Position numbers and translations under genes: made by a program. The notes below the pieces were generated by a model that did no database searches, was not told the DNA's origin, and saw only the letters and a program-made list of their open reading frames with translations. Shown piece by piece: positions 45,041-55,408 of a stretch of DNA of 64,000 nt. This DNA is from Nilaparvata lugens. Lineage: Eukaryota; Arthropoda; Insecta; Hemiptera; Delphacidae. Numbering within the stretch: position 1 is the stretch's first letter; every line of letters begins with the position of its first letter. The stretch is taken from positions 23,691,212 through 23,755,211 of the forward strand of contig NC_052515.1 in NCBI RefSeq assembly GCF_014356525.2. Reading direction: 5' to 3'.

Positions 45041-45381
45041 CTTCTTCTTCTTCTTCATGTGCCGTCTCCATGGCGGAGGTTGGCTATCATGATGGCAATT
45101 TTCACCCTGCTTACAGCTGACTTGAAAAGTTCATTTGAGGTGCACTTGAACCAATCCCTTAAATTGCGCAACCAAGATATCCTTCTTCGCCCCACTGACC
45201 TCCTACCTGTTATTTTGCCTTGCATAATGAGGTGCAATATTCCATACTTGTGACCTCTCATTATGTGACCCAGGTACCTTAATTTGCGCTCCTTGATTTC
45301 ACCAATGAGTTGCAGTTTCTTACCCATTCTCCTCAGAACCTCTTCATTTGTAACATGATCGGTGTATGAGATTCTCAGCAT
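45041..45381 (-). pseudogene. Non-LTR retrotransposon ORF2 C-terminus and 3' tail, 5'-truncated
   Basis: The minus-strand frame 45381-45055 encodes 108 residues with TDHVTNEEVLRRMG (about residues 6-20), ERKLRYLGHIMRG (31-43), GRRSVGRRRISWLRNLRDW (59-77) and KIAIMIANLRHG (94-105). This block order is the well-known C-terminal region of insect LINE ORF2 proteins, following the reverse transcriptase domain. That domain is absent here, and a stop lies six codons before the first ATG (45397-45399), so the copy is 5'-truncated as usual for LINEs. The frame ends in a stop around 45055 and the element then closes with GAAGAAGAAGAAG on the minus strand (45040-45055), a GAA-type tail. The reading frame is otherwise intact, which suggests a fairly recent insertion. 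It is not a host gene. Confidence 0.8.
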
Positions 45382-45480
45382 TCTGCGATAAAATTACGTT
45401 TATGATACTTACAATGAAGTATTTATTGTTATTTTTTTAAACAATCTCGTTTGAACATTACTTCTATTGCATCAATGCAG

Positions 45481-45501
45481 AACTATGAGGAACTGAAGGC
45501 T
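45481..45501 (+). other. Candidate 21-nt microexon
   Basis: The acceptor is CTTCTATTGCATCAATGCAG ending at 45480, after a T-rich stretch. The donor GTAAGTGAG begins at 45502. The 21 nt are a multiple of three and open in the first frame (NYEELKA). The short length makes chance occurrence likely, and no flanking coding exon is visible. Confidence 0.2.
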
Positions 45502-46108
45502 GTAAGTGAGAAGTATCACTTTCACTCAGAGACGTTTATATCTTGCTAAGTGGTACTCACACTTACTTATCCATTAAACGACAATAGAACAGGCCATAAA
45601 ATGCGCTTGCATTTCCCCCTTTCATTTATAGCATCTTCCAGATGACGTGTAAGAATACAGCTTCAATAATACAATTCCAATCCGTTCAATCTAAAGTCAT
45701 AATTTTAAAGTATCCTCTTCAGTGATTATGCATGTTACGTAATTCAAAGTGAGCTTTCAAATTATATCATTCATACTATAATCATCACAATTCTACATTG
45801 AAAATCGAGGTTAGATACAAACCTGCTCATGAGAGGAGCTGAGAGTGTTCTTGAAAGAATATTTACTCTAATGTCATGTTTATCAATTACTCGATTTCAA
45901 GATTCATTGTTCTATTTTGAAATTCGTCCACCTTGAATTCCGCATTAAGTGATGGGATTTTTCCTTTAATGACTACTTTTAGTTGGTGGAGCAGTCACCC
46001 TTTCAACAGACTGAGAGCACATCTCTAACCTAATTTGAGCTATTAGATATCACTGCTAATCAATTTGATACCCTTATATCAGGAGCTACACAACATGTTA
46101 TTGACGTT
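45502..46108. other. Unassigned
   Basis: Nothing recognised. Confidence 0.4.
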
Positions 46109-46109
46109 A

Positions 46110-46225
46110 ATTGATTCATACAATAAGTACATCATCAAATGATAGGCGGAGAAAAAATAAGGTAACCTTGTGCTATTCCTCTCCCAAATTCAGATAAGGT
46201 TACACATAGTCCGAAATAGGTTGAG
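46110..46225 (-). mobile_element. 'CTCTCCCAAAT' retroelement 3' end, minus strand
   Basis: TTCATACAATAAGTACATCA, AAGGTAACCTTGTGCTATTC and AGTCCGAAATAGGTTG match the copies at 52.7 and 60.6 kb almost base for base. Confidence 0.65.
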
Positions 46226-46692
46226 TCTTATAGTTCCTGAATTAAGTAGTATGGGTTAAGTTCTTGAATTTAATCAAATTCACATGGTTTTCGAGAAATT
46301 ATAACTTTCAAGGACATTCTTCATTTGGATCAGTCAATACTCTAAAATTAGGTGCTACAAATATCATTCATCTTTTACAATTTACATTATTATCTACATG
46401 GTCCAGTAGTAGACATGACATTACTGTCTATTACTCGGCACGTCATCAAATAAAAAAGTCATTCTATTCTATTATGAACCAATGAAATTCACATTCATGG
46501 TTTTTGGAAAATTATAACTGCCAAGGACATGAATCACCCATTCTCCCCTGAGTTTCCTAGAAGAGGTAGACAAAAATGAAATGACACAGGAGGAAACGGG
46601 CAATTAATCATGTTTATTGCTTCGTCGTGAGAAACGCCGAAAAAATTAGAGACAAAAGGTGGCACGTACAGTGCATGCGCGGAATATAACTG
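46226..46692. other. Unassigned; possible retroelement tail at 46445-46480
   Basis: See the related AAATAAAAAG-CTATTCT sequence at 24.72 kb. The block AATTATAACTTTCAAGGACAT at 46300 recurs as AATTATAACTGCCAAGGACAT at 46510, a ~210-bp spaced direct repeat. Confidence 0.4.
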
Positions 46693-46693
46693 C

Positions 46694-46785
46694 AGCTATA
46701 GTGAAACTGTCAGCATTGTTTGAAAGGGGAGCATTGGTGGTATTCATGGGGTTTGCTGACTGTTTGAAGTGAATCTGACACGAAA
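46694..46785. mobile_element. T100 MITE copy
   Basis: It begins CTATAGTGAAACTGTCAGCA and ends GCTGACTGTTTGAAGTGAAT followed by CTGACA. Confidence 0.7.
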
Positions 46786-47435
46786 TTTATTTACGATTCA
46801 CATAATGCTCTGACTCCTGCTAGTTCCTCAGCTTAATAAAACAATAATGATGGCGTCACATCCTGCGATTGTCCTGCCGAGATTTGCTTCTTTACTTGTT
46901 CATTGTAGCTGGCGTGAACATGGATGTGAGGGACACGGAAATTGGGAGACTGGAGGGAGGAAATTGTAAATTAGCCGGGTGTGTTGACACTAGCTGTAAA
47001 CTGATAGTGAGCGGGACTATTAAAACATTATCAGAGGTGTTCACCAAGATACTGTTCTCCTCTCTGGTTTCTATGACCCTTGCAAAACTATTATATTTTT
47101 GATACTTGATTCTTCGCTCAAAAACATGTGGGAGAAAAGGGAGAAAAGATATGAATTAAGTTTGTAGAGTGAATATTGATGTTGTGGAACTTTTCCATGA
47201 TTGAAGAGACTTGGAAATTTTTTTTGAAAGGGATTTTTTGACAACATTTCAAGTCTCTTCAATTAAAAGATATGGGAATTTATGAAAGTACGTAATTGAA
47301 TATAACAATTGTAAGAAGGAGGGACAGAGTGAGAGAGAACGAGAGAAATGTTTGAAAGGGAATAAAAGAGAAGGAAAGTTATTTGACGAGAGTTTTCCAC
47401 GGTACCGTACTACTTTTCAACCTTTATGTTTTACA
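46786..47435. other. Unassigned
   Basis: A 77-codon frame at 46869-47102 (plus) contains no recognised motif. An AG-rich patch lies at 47315-47375. Confidence 0.4.
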
Positions 47436-47439
47436 GCAA

Positions 47440-48155
47440 AGACTGAAAATATTTGGAGAAACAGTGATTTTTTGTTTGACAAACAATGATTGTACAAAAC
47501 TATTTGATAATATTTATGGAAAAAGATCTCTGTTCTACATACTACCCTTCCTTTTCAACAAACTACCTGCAAACATAAGAGACTACTCAAAAACAGATGT
47601 AATGATCTATCTAATAAACAATTCGCTCTCGATTTCAATTCAGTAAAATCAAGATGAGAATAAAATACAGTGATAATAGAACTCTGAAATAAACAATTAA
47701 TATTATTTATTAATATTTGAATAATAATTCCTAATAGGCTTGGGTTCGATGAACTTTTTTTCAATTAGCCTATTTTGCTGGTTCCAAATTATTTTGTCTG
47801 TTGTAAAGTCACTGCCGCCAGCCTGAACGACTAATAATTCAGTAATAATTAATATTGTATAAAATATTTCCTCCTTTTTTCCTTCCTTAACTCCTTTTAG
47901 TTCTCGATTAACTCCTTATTTGTTTTAATTCTAATTATTATGTTTATTATAGTTTCTCATTATGATTGTAATCCTTTTATTTTATTTCTTTTAAATTACT
48001 CTTGATTCACGACAAGCTATTTTATTTCATTTATTCTTAATTTCAATTTAACTTTGTGAATAATTTTGTTTTGATCTGGCACCTGCTGAAAACCCACAGG
48101 TTTAGCAGGACCCAACAATGTAAAAATGTTTTTCTAATAGAATTGATTGATTGAT
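47440..48155 (+). pseudogene. LINE 3' end: C-terminal coding fragment plus 3' UTR and (ATTG)n tail
   Basis: The plus-strand frame ending at 47646 contains SLFYILPFLFNKLPANIRD. This resembles the 'LFY-P-LFN-LP-IR' block close to the C-terminus of many insect LINE ORF2 proteins. Only about 60 residues of plausible element sequence precede the stop, and no reverse transcriptase motif is present. The following 500 bp are an AT-rich, UTR-like stretch ending with CAGGTTTAGCAGGACCCAAC and an ATTG-repeat tail at 48138-48154. Together these look like one 5'-truncated insertion. Family assignment is from motif memory, and the join between coding and UTR parts is assumed from adjacency. Confidence 0.5.
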
Positions 48156-48650
48156 TAAACTTTTTAAAATGTTTGTCCCTGAGCTCCTCAACAAACATGT
48201 TTGCCGAACATGTTTGTCGAACATTGTTCAGTGTGGACACGGCTTAAAGCTACGGATATCCATGGCATTGAGAGTTATGGATGTGAAAATATGCTATCAA
48301 TGTCACCAGGAAGTAACAAGAAGTGTTTGTAAGCTAGCTTATCATAATATACTGAATTATTTATGACTTGATAGTGTTGGAGCATTGTGAGTGTTATTAA
48401 CATTTCACACAAATGCACATGTCGGTCAGGTGTAAGAATGGACAATGTTGTAGTCATAGAATTCTTAGTCGCCTCACTGAGTCGGTTACGCTACAAGAAG
48501 CACCCCTTCGTTTTCGTTGTTATGCTTCGATTACTTTGGGATTTTCAACTGACAAATCACTATGATCATGCTGTGACTCACAGGTTCACCAAAAGATGTA
48601 ACTCACTATGGAAATAGAAGATTGTTTTGTGAAATAGATTTTATTATAGA
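48156..48650. other. Unassigned
   Basis: ACATGTTTGCCGAACATGTT at 48197 is a short palindromic repeat. Several open frames of 60-76 codons overlap on both strands without domains. Confidence 0.4.
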
Positions 48651-48654
48651 AGAG

Positions 48655-48945
48655 AATTGAGTCTAGTTTAAGCCAAGACCTCCTAGACTTTATGTCTTGA
48701 CAAGATATGTCAAGACAAGTATGTCTTTTAGGTCTTGTTTAAGCCTATACTAATAATTATCAGTTTCTGTGTTGTTGTCGTTGTTGCTGTTGTTGTTGAG
48801 CAACAACTAGCCAAATTGAGTCTAGTTTAAGCCAAGACCTACAAGACTGTAAGACTTGACAAGATATGTCAAGACAAGTATGTCTTGTAAGACATGTTAA
48901 GCCTATACTAATAATTATCTGTGTTGCTGTTGTTGTTGTGTTAGA
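48655..48945 (+). repeat. Tandem duplication of a palindromic unit (~160 bp)
   Basis: Both units contain TTGAGTCTAGTTTAAGCCAA, the palindrome CTTGACAAGATATGTCAAG, AAGTATGTCTT, TTAAGCCTATACTAATAATT and a GTTGTTGCTGTTGTTGTTG tract. Within each unit AAGACCT/AGGTCTT words make a second, larger inverted pair. Confidence 0.8.
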
Positions 48946-49180
48946 TATCCATAACAAATGGGAACGACTTTATAGGCTATTGTCGAAATCACTGATTTAT
49001 CGAAATAATTTTGTGATACTAGTTCAGGATGCTACCTCATTATCAATATCTACTAAACTGAAAACATCAGAATAATCAATACATTGAGCATCAGAATAAC
49101 AATATATATTCTGTTCCATTCAGTAGCATATCAGTATAAAATGGCTTAAACTTACCTTACGATAATGCATCAAGGAAAAA
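48946..49180. other. Unassigned
   Basis: ACTGAAAACATCAGAATAA-like words repeat weakly. Nothing else was seen. Confidence 0.4.
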
Positions 49181-49181
49181 A

Positions 49182-49940
49182 CATGAATAATATGTCACTT
49201 ACATCCATGTGTACGGAATCTTTCACGTTTCTTGTAGACATGAGAGAGAATAGTTATTTGTGCAACTAGTGCGCAAAGTGACAGTTTGCTGCTCCGAAAG
49301 AAACGTTTACGCCCGAGCCGTAGGCGAGGGCGGAATGGTTTGTTGAGTGCAGCAGAGGAACTTTGCGCACGTATTTCACATTAAGTTTTTCCTACAGTTA
49401 CCATTTAATATGAAAAGTAATAATTTTATTAATAATTTTATTATTAATAAATAAAATAGAATATAGTATGTGTGTTTGAATGGCTGTGTTCTGAATGTGG
49501 TGGCTGTCATCCACTGTTGTCCACCCCATTAAGAATCTTATAACGTGCACCACCACACTATAGTTACCAACTTAATTTTGATTTTGCTGCACTGGTGCTC
49601 CATATAACCCACCAACTATTTTGCGTTGCCATGTTGCAAATCTGGAGTGCAGGAAAAATTTTTCCCGCACTAGAGCGGAAAAGTGATTCTTTGCGTTCTG
49701 TAATCAGTGCAGCAATGGCCACTTTTCAACGTAACTGTAGGAAAAAATAATTACATTGTAGTAATTGGATGAGAACGTCTTGATATTGTCAAAACCACTA
49801 ATTTATTGGAACAGTTTGATAGACAGAACTCGGTTGTTACACGATTATCAATCTCTAGTAAACCGAAAGCTTGAACATTGAGCAGCAGAATATATAGTGT
49901 GGGTGAAGCCCTACGATTGACCAGGACAGGACAGGAAATA
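49182..49940 (+). repeat. Dispersed repeat 'CTTGATATTGTCAAAA', split by an insertion
   Basis: The left part (TTTCACGTTTCTTGTAGACA, to about 49247) and the right part (from GTAGTAATTGGATGAGAACG, 49759) are contiguous in the copy at 29.48 kb. The 500 bp between them are therefore inserted. Confidence 0.65.
49250..49747. mobile_element. Inserted element with paired inverted repeats
   Basis: TTTTTCCTACAGTTAC (49386-49401) faces GTAACTGTAGGAAAAA (49731-49746). To its left GTGCGCAAAGT (49269) faces ACTTTGCGCAC (49360). The left part contains a GC-rich stretch (GAGCCGTAGGCGAGGGCGG). The exact insertion boundaries are uncertain, and no coding frame is present. Confidence 0.6.
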
Positions 49941-50165
49941 TCTTCATTCACTAATTATGATTTCATTATATATTGTGATTTTATAAAATATTTTGTGACG
50001 TAGCCTTATATACTACCGTATCGCCAGGCTAAATAAATTGATTGTTTGAAACTAGACACGCCCAAGAACTTGGTTTTCGTTGAATACTTCCAAATATGGT
50101 CACGATTTCTGTTATCTTCATGGTTAGATGAGAACTTTTTAGGCTGCTCTCGTAATACATCAATC
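49941..50165. other. Unassigned
   Basis: Nothing recognised. Confidence 0.4.
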
Positions 50166-50167
50166 TA

Positions 50168-50810
50168 AAATATAGTTTGATCACAACAAAATAATTTAAC
50201 ATCAATCAGAAAATCGTGGAAAATAATGTCTCTGTTGAACTTCAGAGTTTGTTTCGTGAGGTAAAGTTGCAAATCTGGAAAGGAAGAGCCAACAGAAATT
50301 ATACTCTGTACAAAATAACTTCTGACTTGGGAGTGACATGCACAGCAGAGAAGGCAAACAGAGGTAGGGATACAACCATTCTGCACCGGTCAGCATTTTC
50401 TAATTTCTCTTGAGTATTCATGTGCACATATGGAGTTTCCTGCTTGGAAGCCCTCACTCGACTGATTCTAATCGACAAATTGGCAACTGAGCTTCTACCT
50501 ACGACTCTATCCATCACAATAATTGGATGATCCCCCTCCATTTCTCTGCGCCGCATATTCCTCAAAGTCAAAAGTTATTTTGTACGGAGTATAATTGGGA
50601 TGAAGATGTTATGCATTAAGTAGAGGCATAGATGGTATCTATGAAAAGTATGATATAGATAAATTATAAATATAGTTTGATTTCAACAAATAAAATGAAA
50701 TCAATTAGATTAACGTGCAAAATAATATAACTGTTAAACTTCATGTGTGAGTTTGTTTGTTGAAGTTTATTTGCATATCGGAAAAGGAAGAGTGGACAGG
50801 AAACAGGATA
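50168..50810 (+). repeat. Diverged direct repeat with an inverted pair inside
   Basis: ATATAGTTTGATCACAACAA ... GGAAAGGAAGAG (50168-50290) recurs as ATATAGTTTGATTTCAACAA ... GGAAAAGGAAGAG (50671-50791). ATTATACTCTGTACAAAATAA (50299) is reversed at 50575-50595 (TTATTTTGTACGGAGTATAAT-like). A 90-codon minus-strand frame (50571-50299) lies within the inverted pair. It has no recognised domain. Confidence 0.6.
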
Positions 50811-50884
50811 GTGATGGTGTGTAGGAAGAGGGGGGAATAAATTTGAAAGAGAACTGTAGAAGAAGTGCAGTAGCATTAGAAGAA

Positions 50885-50990
50885 GAGGAAGGAGTAGAAC
50901 GAGAAGAAGAAGAAGAGAAGAAGAAGAAGAAGAAGAAGAAGAAGAAGAAGAAGAAGAAGAAGAAGAAGAAGAAGAAAAGGAAGAAGAGAG
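50885..50990 (+). repeat. (GAA)n/(AAG)n microsatellite
   Basis: Nearly pure from 50915 to 50975. The 120-codon minus-strand frame across it is a polyserine artefact. Confidence 0.9.
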
Positions 50991-51700
50991 TAGTAAAGTG
51001 AGCTGTGTAGTATGAACCGTGTCCATAATGCGCCAGTAAGGTGTAACGGTATAGTGATGTATGTGTCTGCCCCCCCGGTGTTAAGTATTATAGTATTAAA
51101 CTGTAGTACTACAGTGCTATAGTGGACGGTGACTCATACATTGCCAGACAACAAAACAAAGAAAGAAAACCTGAGAGAGAAAAAAAATTGAGACGAGAGA
51201 GATAAGTTGAGACAGAGAGAATGACGAGGAAAAGATTCAGTACAGAGGAAGAATAGGTAGTCTAAAAAATATTCAAATCAGTGAGAGAATAAAAAATAAG
51301 AAGAAATTCTATGTTGAGAGAGTAGATGAGGGAGAGAAAACTAGGTTGAGGAAGAGAGAAGAAGATGAATGAGTGAGTTATAGACCAAAACTTTGAAATA
51401 CCGTATAAGAGATAAATGAGATTTAAGAGAGGAAAACTTATAGAAACTGAATAAGTGTGATATAGAAAATATATGAAGAAGGTGGAAGAGTGAGCTAAAA
51501 ATATACAAAAACTATGAGAGAGAGGAGAAAAATCAAACTTAAGAGAGGAAAAGTTATAGGAACTGAATGTGAGAGGCAGATAATATAAGAGATAATATTA
51601 TAATAGTGAGGGAACGGGTGACAAGGAGAACAAAATTTGTCGAAAACTGTGAAAGATAAAGAAAGAATTATCTTGGAAGGAATCATATGGAACTTACTGT
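50991..51700. repeat. AG-rich region with a ~115-bp internal duplication
   Basis: TTAAGAGAGGAAAACTTATA with GAAACTGAATAAG (51422) recurs as TTAAGAGAGGAAAAGTTATA with GGAACTGAATG (51539). The rest is GAGA-rich without structure. Confidence 0.6.
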
Positions 51701-51723
51701 TGCATTATTCATATGCTAATAAA

Positions 51724-52019
51724 TTAATAATTATTATTAAACGAAAATCCCAATTAAATGCTGTAAATCACCCCGAATCTGCTACTGCAAATATTGAAAA
51801 CAGGGTTAACAGCTATAAACTTAATAATTTCCATTTATAGATGTAAATTCGATGAGCGCTACTATAAAAAAATTATTTGTCAGTCCGGGAATTTTTGTAT
51901 AGTAACGCTCATAGAATTTCATCTAGCTGTTTACCCTGTTGTCAATCTTTGCAGTAGCAGAAGTCTTCGGGGTGAATTACAGCATTATATTGGGATTTCC
52001 GTTTAATAATAATTATTAA
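51724..52019. mobile_element. 296-bp foldback element
   Basis: The arms of about 110 bp are reverse complements with scattered mismatches (TTAATAATTATTATTAAACG facing CGTTTAATAATAATTATTAA). Both include CACCCCGAA and CTGCTACTGCAAA/TTTGCAGTAGCAG. Its right half is also the start of the 1.38-kb duplicated segment. Confidence 0.8.
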
Positions 52020-52719
52020 AAGAATTAGTCTTGGAAGAAATGTTTGAGAGAGGGAGAGGAAGAGACTGCGAAAAATTAGAAAGAAATATTACGAGAAAGA
52101 GAATGGTTGACGGAAATTTGAAGATTGAAGTAAGATGACTTCGTACAAAAGCGAGAAAGAGATGAAAGAATTGAAAAAGAGTAAAATATGAGAGAGAAAG
52201 ACAGCGTGTGGTACAATACCAGTTACAGCAGCTGGATAGCTCCCAGTGAAAAATGAGGAATGTTATTGAAACTCCGTGCATATTTTATGTTGGAGTGGAA
52301 GTCAGAACAGTAGTCTACAAGACTACATAAACTTGAACTTGTTATTGGCTTGGCCATGGCTATTTTTCAGAATCGATTTTGTTTTCCTTTCCTGAGTCGC
52401 TGATAGAGAAGATTTGAATAATGTACTCCTTTATCATCTACTGCGTTTAGCATTTCCTTGTCAACACTTGGGAATAACATTCTTTTTTAAACAGTGAATA
52501 TTCAACTACATTAGCATGCATTAAGCATTTATTTACTGCATTAAAATGAGACTGCATTTACATGAGTAGAAGAGGAGCTCTTCAGTAAGGAGTAGGGTCT
52601 GCAACCTGCTTCACGTTTACGATTTTTCAAAAATGTAGAAAAAAAATTATTGTCTCATCAACCCGAAATTTTGTATTCAAGTTTTCCTGCACCTTCGATT
52701 ACTTCAACTACTTTCAGTC

Positions 52720-52835
52720 ATCCATTCATACAATAAGTACATCATCGAAATAATAGGGAGAAGAAAAAATAAGGTAACCTTGTGCTATTCCTCTCCCAAA
52801 TTTAGATAAGCTTACGCACAGTCCGAAATAGGTTG
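52720..52835 (-). mobile_element. 'CTCTCCCAAAT' retroelement 3' end, minus strand
   Basis: Same order of blocks as at 46.1 kb. It lies inside duplicated copy 1 and was present before the duplication. Confidence 0.65.
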
Positions 52836-52993
52836 TCTGGTAGTTGTTCACTTCACATAGTTTTCAGTCCTTGAATATTTTCACAAAAAGTAGATTTTCA
52901 AATTTAGATGTTTCAAAACCAAACATAGAAGAAATATTTCAGATTATTATAACTGAAATTGGGAATATTCGCATATTGAATACGTTACAGTCA

Positions 52994-53172
52994 TTAAGCC
53001 CCGCACACACACATCGATTTTTGTTCATACGATATTCTTCCGTCCTTATGAATTCTATCAGATTGAACGGAACTTGACAAACATCATCTGTTTAACGCAA
53101 TAGAATTTATAAGGAATGTATTTTGCCGTCCTTATAAAAAACGAACAAAAATCGATGTGTGTGTGCGGGGCC
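52994..53172. mobile_element. CACACACACATCG-family MITE with 9-bp flanking repeat
   Basis: TTACAGTCA flanks both ends (52985-52993 and 53173-53181). The ends AAGCCCCGCACACACACATC and GATGTGTGTGTGCGGGGCC are near-perfect reverse complements. In the right arm a stretch (53118-53135, GTATTTTGCCGTCCTTAT) lies in the left-arm orientation, so part of the hairpin is inverted. Confidence 0.8.
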
Positions 53173-53338
53173 TTACAGTCAATTCTTCTCAAAAACTATT
53201 CTCATCCATAGTCATCAAATTTCAAATTGGAAAAATCCCACGTTTGGAAAAGCATGTGATCAGGTCCCAGAGTATTGTAGCTATTTCAAAACATAGCTTA
53301 TTTAATACAACGTTATTTTAATACTTTTTAGTTCATTG

Positions 53339-55238
53339 TAGTGCAGTCAAAGAAAGGTTGTAGAGGGAAAAGTTTGGAAAACAATTTTTGACCCCGCAGT
53401 CAACATTTTTTGGTTTCTCGCATATAACTCAAAAAAATTGTATCTTCTGGACAAAACTGTTATATACAAAATTGAAGCTCACATAATTTCCTACGATATT
53501 CATCTTAAAACTTTTTCTATATCCTCTCTAGTTTTAGAGATATCCGCTCTTGAAGGTGTGACATTTTTGAAAAAACACGTTTACCTTATGATGTTGTGTC
53601 TTTTCACCATAAAATAATTTTGAGGTAAACAACTAATTTTTAGTAGAATTGTGGAATTGAAAGAATAGATAGCCCAGTCAAGGTATCACTCAAATAAAAT
53701 CGAATATTATTTATGATAAAGAGTAGTCATATTATCTATAAAGCGATAAGAGAACCATGCAAATTTATAATCATGCAGTAATGAAAATTCTTTGGCAGAA
53801 ATAAAATTATAAAGCGGCTTGTTTATTATTGGCAGATTATAAAAAAAAGATTGCTTGTACAATTTGAGGTTAGAATCCTTTGTTTTGATTTAATATGTCA
53901 ATCGATCTTAGATCAATCAACAATTTATTGAATTAATATCGAATAAATCAGCTGATTGCTTACTCAACTATTACAAATTAAATTATATTTACTCAGATAA
54001 TTGTAAATATTATTTATGTTAAAGAAGGTTTATGTAATGAGAAAACAGCGATTAATATGTTATTCGAATATTTATTGAAATCTAAAAAAGTATGAAAAAC
54101 TAAGAGTATACAAAGCTCACATAATAAATGTGATGAATCTTTTGAGTAAATCTCATGAAAGGAGAGAATTAACTAGAAAAATTATAATTACCCTTATAAA
54201 ATCAAAGGTTTGTCAAACGAACAGTGAGCACCCGAGCAATAAGGCTTCCTTATCAACAGCTAAGTATAAGATAAGAGTACCGTTTTTTACTATGCATTTT
54301 TTCAAAGAATTATTAAATAAAATTATAATTATTTTGCAAATTAAGTACAAACCATTTATGAATTGCTCATTGAACTTTTGGAGGTTACACTTTTGTTTAC
54401 GATTGATCAGATGTTTTGTAGCAGCTCAGACACAGCTGACTGACTCAATATATTATAAATGTCATGCCAGGTTTTCATGCAAGCTATAATATTATTTCTA
54501 AAATTAAGATCTATTGAAAAAGGATAAATAATTTCAAATAGAAAAATAAAATGTATGTATTATTGTTAAAATGATCTATTACTCACGAAATTACATTATA
54601 ATGTCAAATGTTGTTATAACGAACTAGGTCATGGCATGAATATTGTATCACTGATAAGAGCAGCAAAAATTAATTATAACAGTTTCGAATATAATAAGAA
54701 TTGTATAGAAATATTAAATTATAAATTATTGATTCAACTGAGTCACATGGTGAATGAATCTCTTTGGCAAGTCTAAACCAATCATATGTCATAGAAATAG
54801 CACCAAAAAAGATGGTCGTTTGAAAGCATCATATGTTAATCTGTTATCAGCCAGCAAACATGCCTTATCATATATGCTAGTGCATGTACACTGTATAGAG
54901 GAACTGTATCTAGAGAATTAAGCAATTTAAAAAATTATACAAATTAAGTTATTATTGTAATCAAAGGAATTATATTTCACTGCCTGCCACTGACGTCATG
55001 CCTACGTCATAATCATCCTACCAATGGCGAATTTTCATGCAAATTAACTACACAGAGATTCTTAGAAAAAGGTTCTAGCCAAAGTCTTAGAAGAAGGCAA
55101 GACACTTCCCTTTTAAAATCCTCACAGTTAAGACCTTGTTAAAAAGTTACCAAAGACCTATTAGTGAAATTTCATTCGATTTTTGTATTTTTTATCTGTG
55201 AGCCAATATTTCAGGCTAATTTATCTATTGTTTTGTAG
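53339..55238. other. Unassigned AT-rich sequence
   Basis: The 53.34-53.64 kb part (AGAGATATCCGCTCTTGAAG and similar) reads like an old insect repeat. The 119-codon frame at 54130-54489 (plus) has no recognisable domain and AT-driven composition. Confidence 0.4.
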
Positions 55239-55408
55239 ATTTATTTATCAATTGATTACTCTAGAAATTCAAATTTAATTATTCCCTAATTTATTTGGTG
55301 AAGGAAATATTTAATTAAAATTCCACACGTGCTAAGACCGAAGCCTGGACCAACCACTGATCATACAAAATTTGATCTAAAGGAACCACAACCGCCAAGA
55401 GGATTCAC
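55239..55408 (+). other. Weak exon candidate, 170 nt
   Basis: The acceptor-like TTATCTATTGTTTTGTAG ends at 55238 and the donor-like GTGAGTTTT starts at 55409. The last 100 nt are open in one frame, giving a proline-rich stretch (RPKPGPTTDHTKFDLKEPQP), but a stop lies inside the exon upstream of it. It could be a first coding exon with 5' UTR only if a start other than ATG were used, since no ATG opens this frame. Chance is the likelier explanation. Confidence 0.15.

Larger units (their letters stand above)
51956..53338 (+). repeat. 1.38-kb direct repeat, copy 1
   Basis: From AGCAGAAGTCTTCGGGGTGA to TACTTTTTAGTTCATTG this segment is repeated at 59847-61233 with high identity by eye. Shared content includes the right half of the foldback, an AG-rich part, AACTTGAACTTGTTATTGGC, the 'CTCTCCCAAAT' 3' end (52720-52835, minus strand) and the CACACACACATCG MITE. 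No coding frame was recognised. Confidence 0.85.

Noticed and set aside
46869..47102. A 77-codon frame with three cysteines
   Set aside because: The start follows a T100 copy, there is no signal-peptide-like or domain pattern strong enough to call, and the frame is short.
50299..50571. A 90-codon minus-strand frame with varied amino-acid composition
   Set aside because: It lies inside an inverted pair within a dispersed repeat and matches no family I know. It was kept only as part of the repeat entry.
54130..54489. A 119-codon plus-strand frame
   Set aside because: Composition is what AT-rich random sequence gives. No domain, no splice or promoter context.
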